NCBI GenBank assembly: GCA_910587675.1
Contig: CAJUMU010000003.1
Coordinates: 1 to 64,000 of the forward strand
DNA: 64,000 nucleotides
DNA from: an uncultured Alistipes sp.
GTDB lineage: Bacteria > Bacteroidota > Bacteroidia > Bacteroidales > Rikenellaceae
Reading direction: 5' to 3'
Shown: piece by piece, positions 56,574 to 64,000 of the stretch
How positions within the stretch are numbered: the stretch's first letter is position 1
Layout of the letters: each line of letters opens with the position of its first letter
Program-made: the position numbers and the translations under genes
The notes under the pieces: generated by a model
The model's input: the letters and a program-made list of their open reading frames with translations, nothing else
Told to the model about the DNA's origin: nothing
The model's database searches: none

Positions 56574-57617
56574 ATGAAACGAGCATTAGCCGAAAAACTG
56601 AGATACGAAGCCTATGTACGGCAGCGCGCCGAACAGTCGGTGTCGTTGCCCGCCCCCGTGGACGACGGCCGCAGGCTCGTGCGCGTCTTCGTCGAGGGGT
56701 ACGAGGACGTCGCGTTCTGGCGCGGCATATTCGACCATTTCCGCAACCCCTATCTGCGTTTCGAGATCTCGGTGCCCAACCGCGAGGATCTGCCCAAAGG
56801 CAAGAAAGTGCTTATGTCGATGATACGCAGTTCCAGCGAGGAGCTGCTGCTGTGCGTCGACTCCGATTTCGACTACCTCTTGGGCGATCTCACGCCGCAA
56901 TCGGCCGCGATAAATTCGGCTCCGTTCATGTTCCACACCTATACCTATGCCACCGAGAACTATCTGTGTTACGCCCCCTCGCTGCACAACGTGTGCGTGA
57001 AGGCGACCAAAAACGACTGCCACATCTTCGACTTCGTGACATTCATGGCCGAGTACTCGCGCATCATCTATCCGCTGTTTCTGTGGTACGTCTATTCGGC
57101 GGGGGTGTCGAACGAATCGGTCTTCACGCTGGTCGATTTCAAGAACTCGGTGCGTCTGGGATTCCTCGAAACGGACAACAACGGCGCGGGGACCCTCGCG
57201 TGGCTGGAGCGCAACGTGCGCCGCCGCCTCAGCCGACTGGAGGACGAGCATCCCGACATGCGCCGCAACATGCCCGCCTTCGCCGAGAGGCTGCGCGCCA
57301 AAGGCGTCACGCCCGAGACGACATATCTGTACATGCACGGCCATACGCTCATGGACAACGTGGTGATGATAATGCTCAACGCCGTGTGCGACAAACTGCG
57401 CACGATGTCGATAGCGAAGATCAATTCGTCGAAGAAAACGGGGCTGCCGCTCAAAAACGAGATGAGCAACTACATCAATTCGCTGCGTTCGATACGCGAC
57501 GTGCTGTTGGATAACGAGAACTACACCACCTGCCCGCTTTACGAGAATCTGAGCCGCGACATAGAGCAATATCTCCGCGGCGTCGTGACCCGCATAAAGG
57601 CCGAGCGGGGCGAATAA
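56574..57617 (+). CDS. DUF4435 domain protein with a Toprim-like acidic site
   Basis: A 347-residue cytosolic protein resembling DUF4435. Residues 37-100 carry VFVEGYEDVAFWR (Glu41) followed by LLLCVDSDFDYLL (Asp96, Asp98, Asp100), the Glu and DxD spacing of Toprim metal sites found in OLD-family nucleases, primases and topoisomerases. The rest is mainly helical, with no ATPase, helix-turn-helix or transmembrane segment. In other bacteria DUF4435 is often coupled to an AAA ATPase in OLD-like defence-type modules; here no ATPase is adjacent. It is divergent from GH78 and 45 bp from the next gene. The function is unknown; nuclease activity is an inference from the motif. Confidence 0.7.
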   Translation: MKRALAEKLRYEAYVRQRAEQSVSLPAPVDDGRRLVRVFVEGYEDVAFWRGIFDHFRNPYLRFEISVPNREDLPKGKKVLMSMIRSSSEELLLCVDSDFDYLLGDLTPQSAAINSAPFMFHTYTYATENYLCYAPSLHNVCVKATKNDCHIFDFVTFMAEYSRIIYPLFLWYVYSAGVSNESVFTLVDFKNSVRLGFLETDNNGAGTLAWLERNVRRRLSRLEDEHPDMRRNMPAFAERLRAKGVTPETTYLYMHGHTLMDNVVMIMLNAVCDKLRTMSIAKINSSKKTGLPLKNEMSNYINSLRSIRDVLLDNENYTTCPLYENLSRDIEQYLRGVVTRIKAERGE

Positions 57618-57662
57618 GACGGCGCGCATAGTTTTCAGAACTAACCTATAAAAATCATCGAT

Positions 57663-58577
57663 ATGAAGAAAACTGCTCTCTTTTTTGTCGCTCTGTCGGC
57701 ATTCGCATTGTCGGCATCTTGCGGACGGAGCGACCGTGGCGGCGTGCACGGCGTAAAACACGTGGTCGTAGTCGGATTCGACGGATTGGCGGGCAACGTG
57801 CTCGACAAACTCGACATGCCCACACTGCAAACGATGGTCGACGGGGGCGCGTGGACCGCCGAGGCCCGCAGCATACTCCCTTCGTCGAGCGCGTGCAACT
57901 GGGCGTCGATGTACATGGGCGTGGGGCCCGAAATGCACGGGTTCAACACTTGGGGCAGCCGAAAGCCCGACTTCCCGTCGGTGGAGCTGGGCAAGAACGG
58001 CATATTCCCGACCATATTGACCGTTCTGCGCGACCACGATCCCGACATGGATATATGCGCCATGTACGAGTGGGATGTGCAGGGCGACCTGATAGACAGC
58101 AAGGCCGCAACCGTTCACAAGCACATACCGATGGGCGAGAGCCGCAGCAAGGATATCACCGACGCTTTCACCGCTTACCTCGCCGCAAACAAACCCGAGT
58201 TCTCGATGGTGATTTACGACTCGCCCGACGTGGAGGGGCACAAGCACGGTTGGGGATCGGAGCCGTACATGGATCGCATGCGCGAGCTCGACGCCCATCT
58301 GGCGCGGATAGTCGACGCGACGAAGCAGGCGGGGATGTACGACCGTACGATCTTCATGATAGTGTCGGATCACGGCGGCACGGGAACGGGCCACGGAGGC
58401 ACCACGATGGACGAGATGGAGGCTCCGTTGATATTTTTCGGCCGCGGCGTAAAGCGCGGACACGAGATCGAAGCGTCGGTGATGCGTTACGACACGGCGC
58501 CTACCATAGCCTATATCTTCGGCGCGGCGACGCCCGACGCATGGCGCGGCAAGGCGATTAAAGAAATATTCGAATAG
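57663..58577 (+). CDS. alkaline-phosphatase-superfamily phosphodiesterase lipoprotein
   Basis: Envelope lipoprotein (LSASC, Cys20) of 304 residues in the type I phosphodiesterase/nucleotide pyrophosphatase branch of the alkaline phosphatase superfamily. Metal-ligand motifs appear in order: GFDGLAG (first Asp), the nucleophile region LPSSSACNWASM, where Ser stands where many relatives have Thr, DSPDVEGHKHGWG (Asp and His) and VSDHGGTGTGHGG (Asp-His and last His). The substrate could be a nucleotide, phospholipid or sugar-phosphate diester. It lies 45 bp after the DUF4435 gene and a family A repeat follows. Confidence 0.85.
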   Translation: MKKTALFFVALSAFALSASCGRSDRGGVHGVKHVVVVGFDGLAGNVLDKLDMPTLQTMVDGGAWTAEARSILPSSSACNWASMYMGVGPEMHGFNTWGSRKPDFPSVELGKNGIFPTILTVLRDHDPDMDICAMYEWDVQGDLIDSKAATVHKHIPMGESRSKDITDAFTAYLAANKPEFSMVIYDSPDVEGHKHGWGSEPYMDRMRELDAHLARIVDATKQAGMYDRTIFMIVSDHGGTGTGHGGTTMDEMEAPLIFFGRGVKRGHEIEASVMRYDTAPTIAYIFGAATPDAWRGKAIKEIFE

Positions 58578-58615
58578 GCTGCAAGGTTGCAATCGTAATT
58601 TAGCGAGACCGGTTG

Positions 58616-58702
58616 CTGTTCGCCGACGGCGGCGGGAATGCGTCAGCAGTCCGCCGCAGTGGGGCGGCGGCGAACTGCCGACATCGCATTGCGATGTCGA
58701 AA
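58616..58702 (+). repeat. intergenic palindromic repeat family A, copy 4
   Basis: The shortest copy. It keeps CTGTTCGCCGACGGCGG, the CCGCCGC/GCGGCGG inner stem, and the 3' hairpin GACATCGC-ATT-GCGATGTC, but the region between the first arm and the inner stem is reduced. Confidence 0.8.
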
Positions 58703-58733
58703 CTTTTACATATTATATTAACGTCAGAACATT

Positions 58734-59009
58734 ATGGAACCTAATTTCTGCCAGAGCTGCGGAATGCCGCTCACGGACGAGGTCGCGGGCACGAATGCCG
58801 ACGGAAGCAAGAATCGGGACTACTGCATATACTGCTACAAGGAGGGCGCGTTCACGCAGGATTTCACGATGGAACAGATGATAGAACATTGCGCCCTATT
58901 TACCGACGATATAAACAAGCAGTCGGGGCTGAGCCTTACGCCCGAACAAGCGAAAGAGCAAATGCGACGATTCTTCCCGCATCTGAAACGGTGGAAGCAA
59001 GGCTTATAA
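58734..59009 (+). CDS. small zinc-ribbon protein
   Basis: A 91-residue protein beginning MEPNFCQSCGMPL and continuing DYCIYCYKEGAF, two CxxC pairs that fit a zinc ribbon of the PF12674 (zinc-ribbon_2) type. After the ribbon comes a helical part (MEQMIEHCALFTDD; LTPEQAKEQMRRFFPHLKRW). The family is common and uncharacterised; a nucleic-acid or protein-binding role is usually assumed. It stands alone between a family A repeat and the convergent rpsA gene. Confidence 0.85.
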   Translation: MEPNFCQSCGMPLTDEVAGTNADGSKNRDYCIYCYKEGAFTQDFTMEQMIEHCALFTDDINKQSGLSLTPEQAKEQMRRFFPHLKRWKQGL

Positions 59010-59024
59010 AAAAAGCCCCCTCCC

Positions 59025-59066
59025 TGCAAAAAAATGCGTCCCGACCTCGGAGGTCGGGACGCATTC
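59025..59066 (-). terminator. terminator of rpsA
   Basis: A perfect 15-bp stem (59034-59048 with 59052-59066) has a 3-nt loop. On the minus strand a T run follows, so it ends rpsA transcription; it may also act on the convergent zinc-ribbon gene. Confidence 0.88.
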
Positions 59067-59086
59067 GTTATATGACGCCGAAGCGT

Positions 59087-60889
59087 TTACTTGTTGTTCT
59101 TGCTTGCGTCCTCCATCGCGGCCTTCAGCTCAGCCAGACCTGCGATGTCGCCCAGAGTGGTCTTCTCGATCGAAGCGTTGATCTTCTTCACAGACGACTT
59201 GGTAGCCTCTGCCGAAGCGCGCTTCTCGGCCTTCTCGGCAGCGTACTCGGCACGCTTTACCTCCTCGAAGATGCGAGTGTGCGAGAGAGTGATGCGCTTG
59301 GTGGCCTTCGAGAACTCGATCACCTTGAAGTCGGCGGTGTCGCCCTGCTTCAGGGTCGTGCCGTCCTCCTTCACGAGGTGCTTGGCGGGAGCGAAGCCCG
59401 TGATGTTGTCGCCGAGCGATACCACGGCGCCCTTGTCGGTCATCTCGGTGATGGTGCCCGAGTGGATGGTGTCGGTCGAGTACTTGCTCTCGATCTCGTT
59501 CCACGGGTTCTCCTCCAACTGCTTGTGGCCGAGGCTCAGGCGACGGTTCTCCTTGTCGATCTCCAGTACCACCACCTCGATCTCGGCGCCGATCTGCGTG
59601 AACTCGCTGGGGTGCTTGACCTTCTTGGTCCAGCTCAGATCCGAGATGTGGATCAGGCCGTCGATACCCTCCTCGATCTCGACGAATACGCCGAAGTTGG
59701 TGAAGTTGCGAACCTTGGCGTTGCACTTCGCGCCCACGGGGTAACGGGTGTCGATACCCTCCCACGGATCGGGAGTGAGCTGCTTGATGCCGAGCGACAT
59801 CTTACGCTCCTCGCGGTCGAGGGTGAGGATCACCGCCTCTACCTCGTCGCCCACCTTCAGGAACTCCTGAGCCGAACGCAGGTGCTGGCTCCACGACATC
59901 TCCGATACGTGGATCAAGCCCTCGACGCCCGATGCTATCTCGACGAATGCGCCGTAATCGGCCATAACGACAACCTTGCCCTTAACCTTGTCGCCTACCT
60001 TGAGGTCGGCATCCAAAGCCTCCCAAGGATGCGGGGTGAGCTGCTTCAGACCCAGCGCGATGCGCTTCTTCTGCTCGTCGAAGTCGATGATGACCACGTT
60101 GAGCTTCTGGTCGAGCTGCACGATCTCCTCGGGGTGGTTTACACGGCCCCACGACAGGTCGGTGATGTGGATAAGACCGTCCACGCCGCCCAAGTCGATG
60201 AATACGCCGTAATTGGTGATATTCTTGACAGTACCTTCGAGGATCTGTCCCTTCTCCAACTTCGACATGATGACCTGCTTCTGCGCCTCCAGCTCGGCCT
60301 CGATGAGAGCCTTGTGAGAAACGACCACGTTGCGGAACTCCTGATTGATCTTCACGACCTTGAACTCCATCGTCTTGTCGACATAGATATCGTAATCGCG
60401 GATGGGCTTCACGTCGATCTGCGAACCCGGAAGGAACGCCTCGATGCCGAACACGTCGACGATCATACCGCCCTTGGTGCGGCACTTCACGTAACCCTTG
60501 ATGATCTCGTCGTTGTTGAGAGCCTCGTTCACGCGATCCCAGCTCTTGAGCTGGCGGGCCTTCTTGTGCGAAAGCGCCAGAGCGCCGCTCTTGTCCTCGA
60601 CAGAATCTACGTAAACCTCTACCTTGTCGCCTACCGCCAGATCGGGGTTGTAGCGGAACTCGGTAGCCGGAATCATACCCTCGCTCTTGTAGCCGATGTT
60701 AACGGTAACCTCGCGCTTGTTGATCTCGGTTACGGTACCCTCCACCACCTCGCCCGTGGCGATGTTCGACAGAGTCTTGTCGTAAGCCTCGGCAACCGTC
60801 TCCTTGTTCTGGCCGCCGTAAAGATCCAAATCGTTCTCAAACGAATTCCAGTCGAAGTTTTCGTTTGCTACAATCTTGTTTTCTTCCAT
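59087..60889 (-). CDS. rpsA: 30S ribosomal protein S1
   Basis: RNA-binding ribosomal protein that helps load mRNA on the 30S subunit. The 600-residue protein has an acidic N-terminus and about six S1 (OB-fold) repeats. Repeats 3-5 carry the diagnostic GxVKxxxxxGxFVxxxxxxxGLIHISxLSW pattern, seen for example as NYGVFIDLGGVDGLIHITDLSW and DYGAFVEIASGVEGLIHVSEMSW. A Lys/Glu/Ala-rich tail (about 535-600) replaces part of a final repeat, as in other Bacteroidetes. A TATATTTG -7 element lies about 95 nt upstream and a strong terminator follows. Confidence 0.95.
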   Translation of the reverse strand: MEENKIVANENFDWNSFENDLDLYGGQNKETVAEAYDKTLSNIATGEVVEGTVTEINKREVTVNIGYKSEGMIPATEFRYNPDLAVGDKVEVYVDSVEDKSGALALSHKKARQLKSWDRVNEALNNDEIIKGYVKCRTKGGMIVDVFGIEAFLPGSQIDVKPIRDYDIYVDKTMEFKVVKINQEFRNVVVSHKALIEAELEAQKQVIMSKLEKGQILEGTVKNITNYGVFIDLGGVDGLIHITDLSWGRVNHPEEIVQLDQKLNVVIIDFDEQKKRIALGLKQLTPHPWEALDADLKVGDKVKGKVVVMADYGAFVEIASGVEGLIHVSEMSWSQHLRSAQEFLKVGDEVEAVILTLDREERKMSLGIKQLTPDPWEGIDTRYPVGAKCNAKVRNFTNFGVFVEIEEGIDGLIHISDLSWTKKVKHPSEFTQIGAEIEVVVLEIDKENRRLSLGHKQLEENPWNEIESKYSTDTIHSGTITEMTDKGAVVSLGDNITGFAPAKHLVKEDGTTLKQGDTADFKVIEFSKATKRITLSHTRIFEEVKRAEYAAEKAEKRASAEATKSSVKKINASIEKTTLGDIAGLAELKAAMEDASKNNK

Positions 60890-60982
60890 AATTGTGGAAA
60901 TGTTTTGCGATGCAATCGCTCGTTAATGGTTTATAATCAATTATTTGCCTTCCGGACGCACAATCGCGCCCTAAAAGACTCG

Positions 60983-60990
60983 CAAATATA
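60983..60990 (-). promoter_or_regulatory. -7 element of rpsA
   Basis: TATATTTG on the minus strand, about 95 nt before the rpsA ATG. The TTG 20 bp upstream is not matched. The leader contains a small GCGAT-GCA-ATCGC hairpin (60907-60919). Confidence 0.5.
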
Positions 60991-61080
60991 GCATAATTTT
61001 TCCGTAACGGTAAAGTATTCAGATCGTTTTTTGCGATTTATTTTCGGCGAACGGACCGAGGGTCTTTACACATACGAATA

Positions 61081-61111
61081 CCGACGGATCGCCGCTGAGG
61101 CGATCCGTCGG
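61081..61111 (-). terminator. 13-bp hairpin after the aspartate kinase gene
   Basis: CCGACGGATCGCC pairs perfectly with GGCGATCCGTCGG around a 5-nt loop, 25 bp past the stop codon. No T run follows on the minus strand, so it may be a 3'-end stabiliser or a weak terminator. Confidence 0.5.
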
Positions 61112-61135
61112 TCGAACGGGATTCGTGGGCAATCG

Positions 61136-62398
61136 TCAGAACTTGGCTTCGCGAAGCACCACGCGAACCGAGGCGGGATTCGACTGGCGGACCAGCAGAT
61201 CCTGATCCGACGCGTAACGGTCGTAAAGCTCGTCGGTGTAGTTGCGTATGGTGAGCAACTCCACGTCGTCGATCTTCTCCACGCTGAAATTCTCGTCGTT
61301 GAGCGCCTTTATCAACTCGTCGATATGCCACGAGTACTCCACGCAAAGGCTCAGATCTACCGCCGAGTTGTTAATCAGATTGGTCTTTATGCGGAAACGG
61401 TCGAGAAGCGAGAAGATAACCGCGAACTTCTCCTCCATGACGAACGAGAAGTCGCGCGAACGGATCGTAAGCAGCACTTGGTTGCGCTTGTAGATCAGAA
61501 TAGGCAGCGTCACGTGCTCCGCCTCGCCGTTGATGACCGTGCCCGGCTTCGACTTGTCGCCGAAAGGACGCACGTAAAGCGGAATATTCTTGTTCTGCAA
61601 CGGCTTGATGGTCTTGGGGTGGATGATCTGCGCGCCGCTGTATGCCAGCTCGATGGTATCCAGATAGTTCAGAGCGTCGATCTTCACGGCGTCCTTGAAT
61701 ATCTTGGGATCGGCGTTCAGCACGCCGTCGACATCTTTCCACACGCTCATCGACTCGGCGTCGAGGATGTATGCCGCCACGGCGGCCGAGTAGTCCGACC
61801 CCTCGCGGCCGAGAGTGGTCGTGGTGCCATCGGGCGCGGCTCCTATGAAGCCCTGACCGACGAAGACTCCGACGCCCGTATTCTCGGTGGCGGCCTTCAG
61901 CCTCGGTTCCGATACCTTTATATTAACATAGGCGTCCTTGTGGCGTTGGTTGGTGACGAACGCGGCGCGCATGTCGATCCAACGGTTGCGGATGCCCGTG
62001 AATTCCAAATACTCCGAAATTATGGTGGTGGAGATCAACTCGCCGTACGCCACTATGGTGTCGTACCACAACTCGGCGTCGGCCGCGCGGTATACGGTGT
62101 CGACGGCTATGTCATGCAGTTCGCCGAAGAGCCTGTTTACAGCCTCGATCTCGACGTGTCCACCCCACAGATCGTCGACGATCGAGGCATGATACTCTTT
62201 TATGCGTTTTATCTCGTCGGCCGCCTCGCGCTTTCGTCTGTTCTGCATGTGGGTGAAAACGCTCTCCAGCGCGTTGGTCGTCTTGCCCATCGCAGAGACG
62301 ATAATAAACAGATTCTCTTCACCGTCGACTATGCGTCGCAGGTTTCTCACGCCGTCGGCGCTCTTCACCGAGGCTCCTCCGAATTTGTAGACCTTCAT
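61136..62398 (-). CDS. aspartate kinase (monofunctional)
   Basis: Phosphorylates aspartate in the first step toward lysine/diaminopimelate, threonine and methionine. The 420-residue protein has the KFGGASV nucleotide-binding start, the SAMGKTTNAL segment, GFIGAAPDGTTTTLGREGSDYSAA (substrate and ATP binding), and two ACT-type regulatory domains in the C-terminal third (LLTIRSRDFSFVMEEKFAVIFSLL; SAVDLSLCVEYSWHIDELIKAL). There is no fused homoserine dehydrogenase. It is divergent from dapD, the next dedicated DAP-pathway gene here, suggesting shared control of the pathway. Feedback inhibition by an amino acid is expected from the ACT domains. Confidence 0.93.
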   Translation of the reverse strand: MKVYKFGGASVKSADGVRNLRRIVDGEENLFIIVSAMGKTTNALESVFTHMQNRRKREAADEIKRIKEYHASIVDDLWGGHVEIEAVNRLFGELHDIAVDTVYRAADAELWYDTIVAYGELISTTIISEYLEFTGIRNRWIDMRAAFVTNQRHKDAYVNIKVSEPRLKAATENTGVGVFVGQGFIGAAPDGTTTTLGREGSDYSAAVAAYILDAESMSVWKDVDGVLNADPKIFKDAVKIDALNYLDTIELAYSGAQIIHPKTIKPLQNKNIPLYVRPFGDKSKPGTVINGEAEHVTLPILIYKRNQVLLTIRSRDFSFVMEEKFAVIFSLLDRFRIKTNLINNSAVDLSLCVEYSWHIDELIKALNDENFSVEKIDDVELLTIRNYTDELYDRYASDQDLLVRQSNPASVRVVLREAKF

Positions 62399-62430
62399 AA
62401 TACCTTATCAGAATATTCCTTATTCGGATG

Positions 62431-62438
62431 CAAAGGTA
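62431..62438 (-). promoter_or_regulatory. -7 element of the aspartate kinase gene
   Basis: TACCTTTG on the minus strand, about 33 bp before the ATG. The -33 box is a poor match. The 112-bp gap is shared with the divergent dapD gene, whose own promoter may be the TATCTTTA at 62482-62489. Confidence 0.45.
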
Positions 62439-62510
62439 TTAATTTTTGTATTCGCCGACACGGCGTTAGCACGATTTTATCTATCTTTACCGCACAAAAC
62501 GAGAATAAAT

Positions 62511-63338
62511 ATGTATAACGATCTCAAAGAAATAGTGGAACGGGCGTGGAGCGACCGTTCGATGTTGGCCGACCCCGCCGTCAAGGCTGCGATACGCGAG
62601 GTGGTGGAGGCCGTGGACAAAGGCGCGCTGCGCACCGCCGAACCCGTCGATCTCGAAAAGAGCGAGTGGCAGGTGAACGAATGGGTCAAGAAGGCGATAA
62701 TCATGTATTTCCCGATTCAGGAGATGCGCGTGATGCGCGGCGGCGAGCTGGAGTGGTACGACAAGATGGAGCTTAAGCGCGATTACGAGAAGCTGGGCGT
62801 GCGCGCCGTGCCGCATGCAGTGGCGCGTTACGGAGCCTACATCGCGGCGGGAGCGATCCTCATGCCCTCGTACGTCAACATAGGCGCTTACGTCGATACG
62901 GGCACGATGGTCGACACGTGGGCCACCGTCGGCTCGTGCGCGCAGATAGGCAGACACGTGCATCTGAGCGGCGGCGTGGGTATCGGCGGCGTGCTGGAGC
63001 CCGTGCAGGCGGCGCCCGTAATCATCGAGGACAACTGTTTCATCGGATCGCGCTCGATCGTGGTGGAGGGCGCGCACGTGTGTCGCGAAGCGGTGCTCGG
63101 ATCGAATACCGTAATCACGGGTTCGACGCACATCATCGACGTTACGGGCGCGGAACCCGTGGAGTATCGCGGATACGTCCCCGCGCGTTCGGTGGTCGTA
63201 CCGGGCAGCTACACCAAGAAGTTCCCCGCGGGCGAGTACGGCGTGTCGTGCGCGCTCATCATAGGCCACCGCAAGGAGTCGACCGACAAAAAAACTTCGC
63301 TGAACGACGCCCTGCGCGATTTCGGCGTGGCGGTATAG
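62511..63338 (+). CDS. dapD: tetrahydrodipicolinate N-succinyltransferase
   Basis: Transfers succinyl from succinyl-CoA to tetrahydrodipicolinate in the succinylase branch of diaminopimelate/lysine synthesis. The 275-residue length matches E. coli DapD (274). An N-terminal helical domain (1-100) precedes a left-handed beta-helix of hexapeptide repeats (about 105-235: GAYIAAGAILMPSYVNIGAY; GRHVHLSGGVGIGGVLEP) and a C-terminal lid (SYTKKFPAGEYGVSCALIIG; TDKKTSLNDALRDF). It is divergent from aspartate kinase, and a family A repeat follows 10 bp after the stop. Confidence 0.95.
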   Translation: MYNDLKEIVERAWSDRSMLADPAVKAAIREVVEAVDKGALRTAEPVDLEKSEWQVNEWVKKAIIMYFPIQEMRVMRGGELEWYDKMELKRDYEKLGVRAVPHAVARYGAYIAAGAILMPSYVNIGAYVDTGTMVDTWATVGSCAQIGRHVHLSGGVGIGGVLEPVQAAPVIIEDNCFIGSRSIVVEGAHVCREAVLGSNTVITGSTHIIDVTGAEPVEYRGYVPARSVVVPGSYTKKFPAGEYGVSCALIIGHRKESTDKKTSLNDALRDFGVAV

Positions 63339-63348
63339 AAATATGGCC

Positions 63349-63450
63349 CTGTTCGCCGACGGCGGCAGGACGCAATCGAGCGTAATGCGAGTTGCAGTCC
63401 GCCGCGTGGGGGCGGCGGCGAACTGCCGACATCGGAAACGATGTCGAAAT
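63349..63450 (+). repeat. intergenic palindromic repeat family A, copy 5
   Basis: Opens CTGTTCGCCGACGGCGG just after dapD and ends with the hairpin GACATCG-GAAA-CGATGTC. It fills nearly the whole dapD-Nudix gap and ends about 16 bp before the Nudix ATG. Confidence 0.8.
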
Positions 63451-63465
63451 ACTTAAAATACGCAT

Positions 63466-64000
63466 ATGAAAAAACCTGAAAACCGCCCGTGGCGCGTGCT
63501 GTCGAGCGAATACATCGCCCGTCGACCGTGGTTCACGGTGCGCCGCGAAAGCGTGGAGCTGCCCACGGGGGCGGTAGTGCCCGAATGGTATGTCTTCGAG
63601 TTCCCCGATTGGGTGAACGTCATTGCCCGCACTGTCGAGGGCGAGTTCGTCATGATAAGCCAGTACCGACACGCTCTGGGCGAGACGCGTTACGAGTTGG
63701 TGGCCGGCACCTGCGAGGAGGGCGATACGGCGGAGCAGAGTGCGCGTCGCGAACTTCTGGAGGAGACGGGATATGCGGGCGGCGTGTGGCGACGCTACAT
63801 GGTCACCTCGCCCAATCCGACCAACCACACCAACCGCGTGTACACGTTCTTGGCCGAGGGCGTCGAGCGCGTGGCCGAGCAGCACACCGAAGCGGGCGAA
63901 GATATAAAGGTACACCTGATGAGCATCGGCGAGGTGCGCGAGCTTCTGGACGGCGACGAGATAATGCAGTGTCTCCACGCCGCGCCGCTGTGGCGTTACA
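63466..64000 (+). CDS. Nudix hydrolase (ADP-ribose pyrophosphatase-like), cut by window end
   Basis: Partial gene: 178 codons are visible and the frame is still open at the window end. The Nudix box reads G-TCEEG-D-TAEQSAR-RELLEETGY, matching Gx5Ex7REUxEExGU except that the first Glu is Asp. The upstream ELVAG and the region before it resemble ADP-ribose pyrophosphatases. Its substrate could be ADP-ribose or another nucleotide sugar. The ATG at 63466 is the first in frame after the family A repeat. Confidence 0.85.
   Translation, partial: MKKPENRPWRVLSSEYIARRPWFTVRRESVELPTGAVVPEWYVFEFPDWVNVIARTVEGEFVMISQYRHALGETRYELVAGTCEEGDTAEQSARRELLEETGYAGGVWRRYMVTSPNPTNHTNRVYTFLAEGVERVAEQHTEAGEDIKVHLMSIGEVRELLDGDEIMQCLHAAPLWRY

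Overview
The window looks like a chromosomal segment of a GC-rich member of the Bacteroidales, most likely Alistipes or another Rikenellaceae; the genus is inferred. The evidence is a SusC/SusD pair with a DUF1735 lipoprotein, many lipoproteins and glycoside hydrolases, a HU-less set of typical Bacteroidetes core genes, and promoters of the Bacteroidetes type (TTG, 20 bp, TAnnTTTG). Seven of these promoters match with exactly 20 bp of spacing. The high GC produces long antisense open frames, which I treat as shadows. I see no tRNA, rRNA, CRISPR array, transposase, integrase or phage gene.

Layout. 1-755 is gene-poor: a structured minus-strand leader with a clear promoter, then two GC-rich palindromic intergenic repeats. 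756-2787 (-) holds fba and fabD. 3003-10778 (+) is a glycan-use cluster: esterase, GH43, ROK sugar kinase, endonuclease/exonuclease/phosphatase-family protein and GH2 beta-galactosidase. It is followed by an MFS nucleoside-type permease. 12257-15312 (-) holds a pyrophosphatase-like protein, rmuC and a Tat-exported DUF4434 protein. 15945-22561 (+) is a SusC-SusD-SusE-like operon, followed by a small membrane-anchored AraC-type regulator. 23785-28304 (+) is metF-metH.

28310-43735 (-) is a 15-kb export operon: TolC-type outer membrane protein, HlyD/MacA-type adaptor, five FtsX/MacB-type permeases of about 790 residues, and only one ATPase. Divergent from it are a sigma54-dependent (NtrC-family) response regulator and its histidine kinase, overlapping by ATGA. 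The shared intergenic region holds a sigma54 (-24/-12) promoter aimed at the TolC gene and a Bacteroidetes promoter for the regulator. Copies of a 17-bp dyad (TGTCAA-N5-TTGACA) flank or overlap both promoters. This self-contained, apparently autoregulated, multi-permease export system is the most interesting feature of the window.

46881-53780 (-) holds asd, a class A penicillin-binding protein, a large gluzincin/beta-propeller/outer-membrane protein and a SUI1/YciH factor. 53876-56437 (-) is a GH78 rhamnosidase. 56574-59009 (+) holds a stand-alone DUF4435 (Toprim-like) protein, a phosphodiesterase lipoprotein and a zinc-ribbon protein. 59087-62398 (-) holds rpsA and aspartate kinase. 62511 to the end (+) holds dapD and the 5' part of a Nudix hydrolase. 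Asd, aspartate kinase and DapD all serve diaminopimelate/lysine synthesis but lie in separate transcription units.

Five copies of one palindromic repeat family (A) and two of another (B) lie between genes. The 3' hairpin of family A changes sequence between copies but always stays self-complementary.
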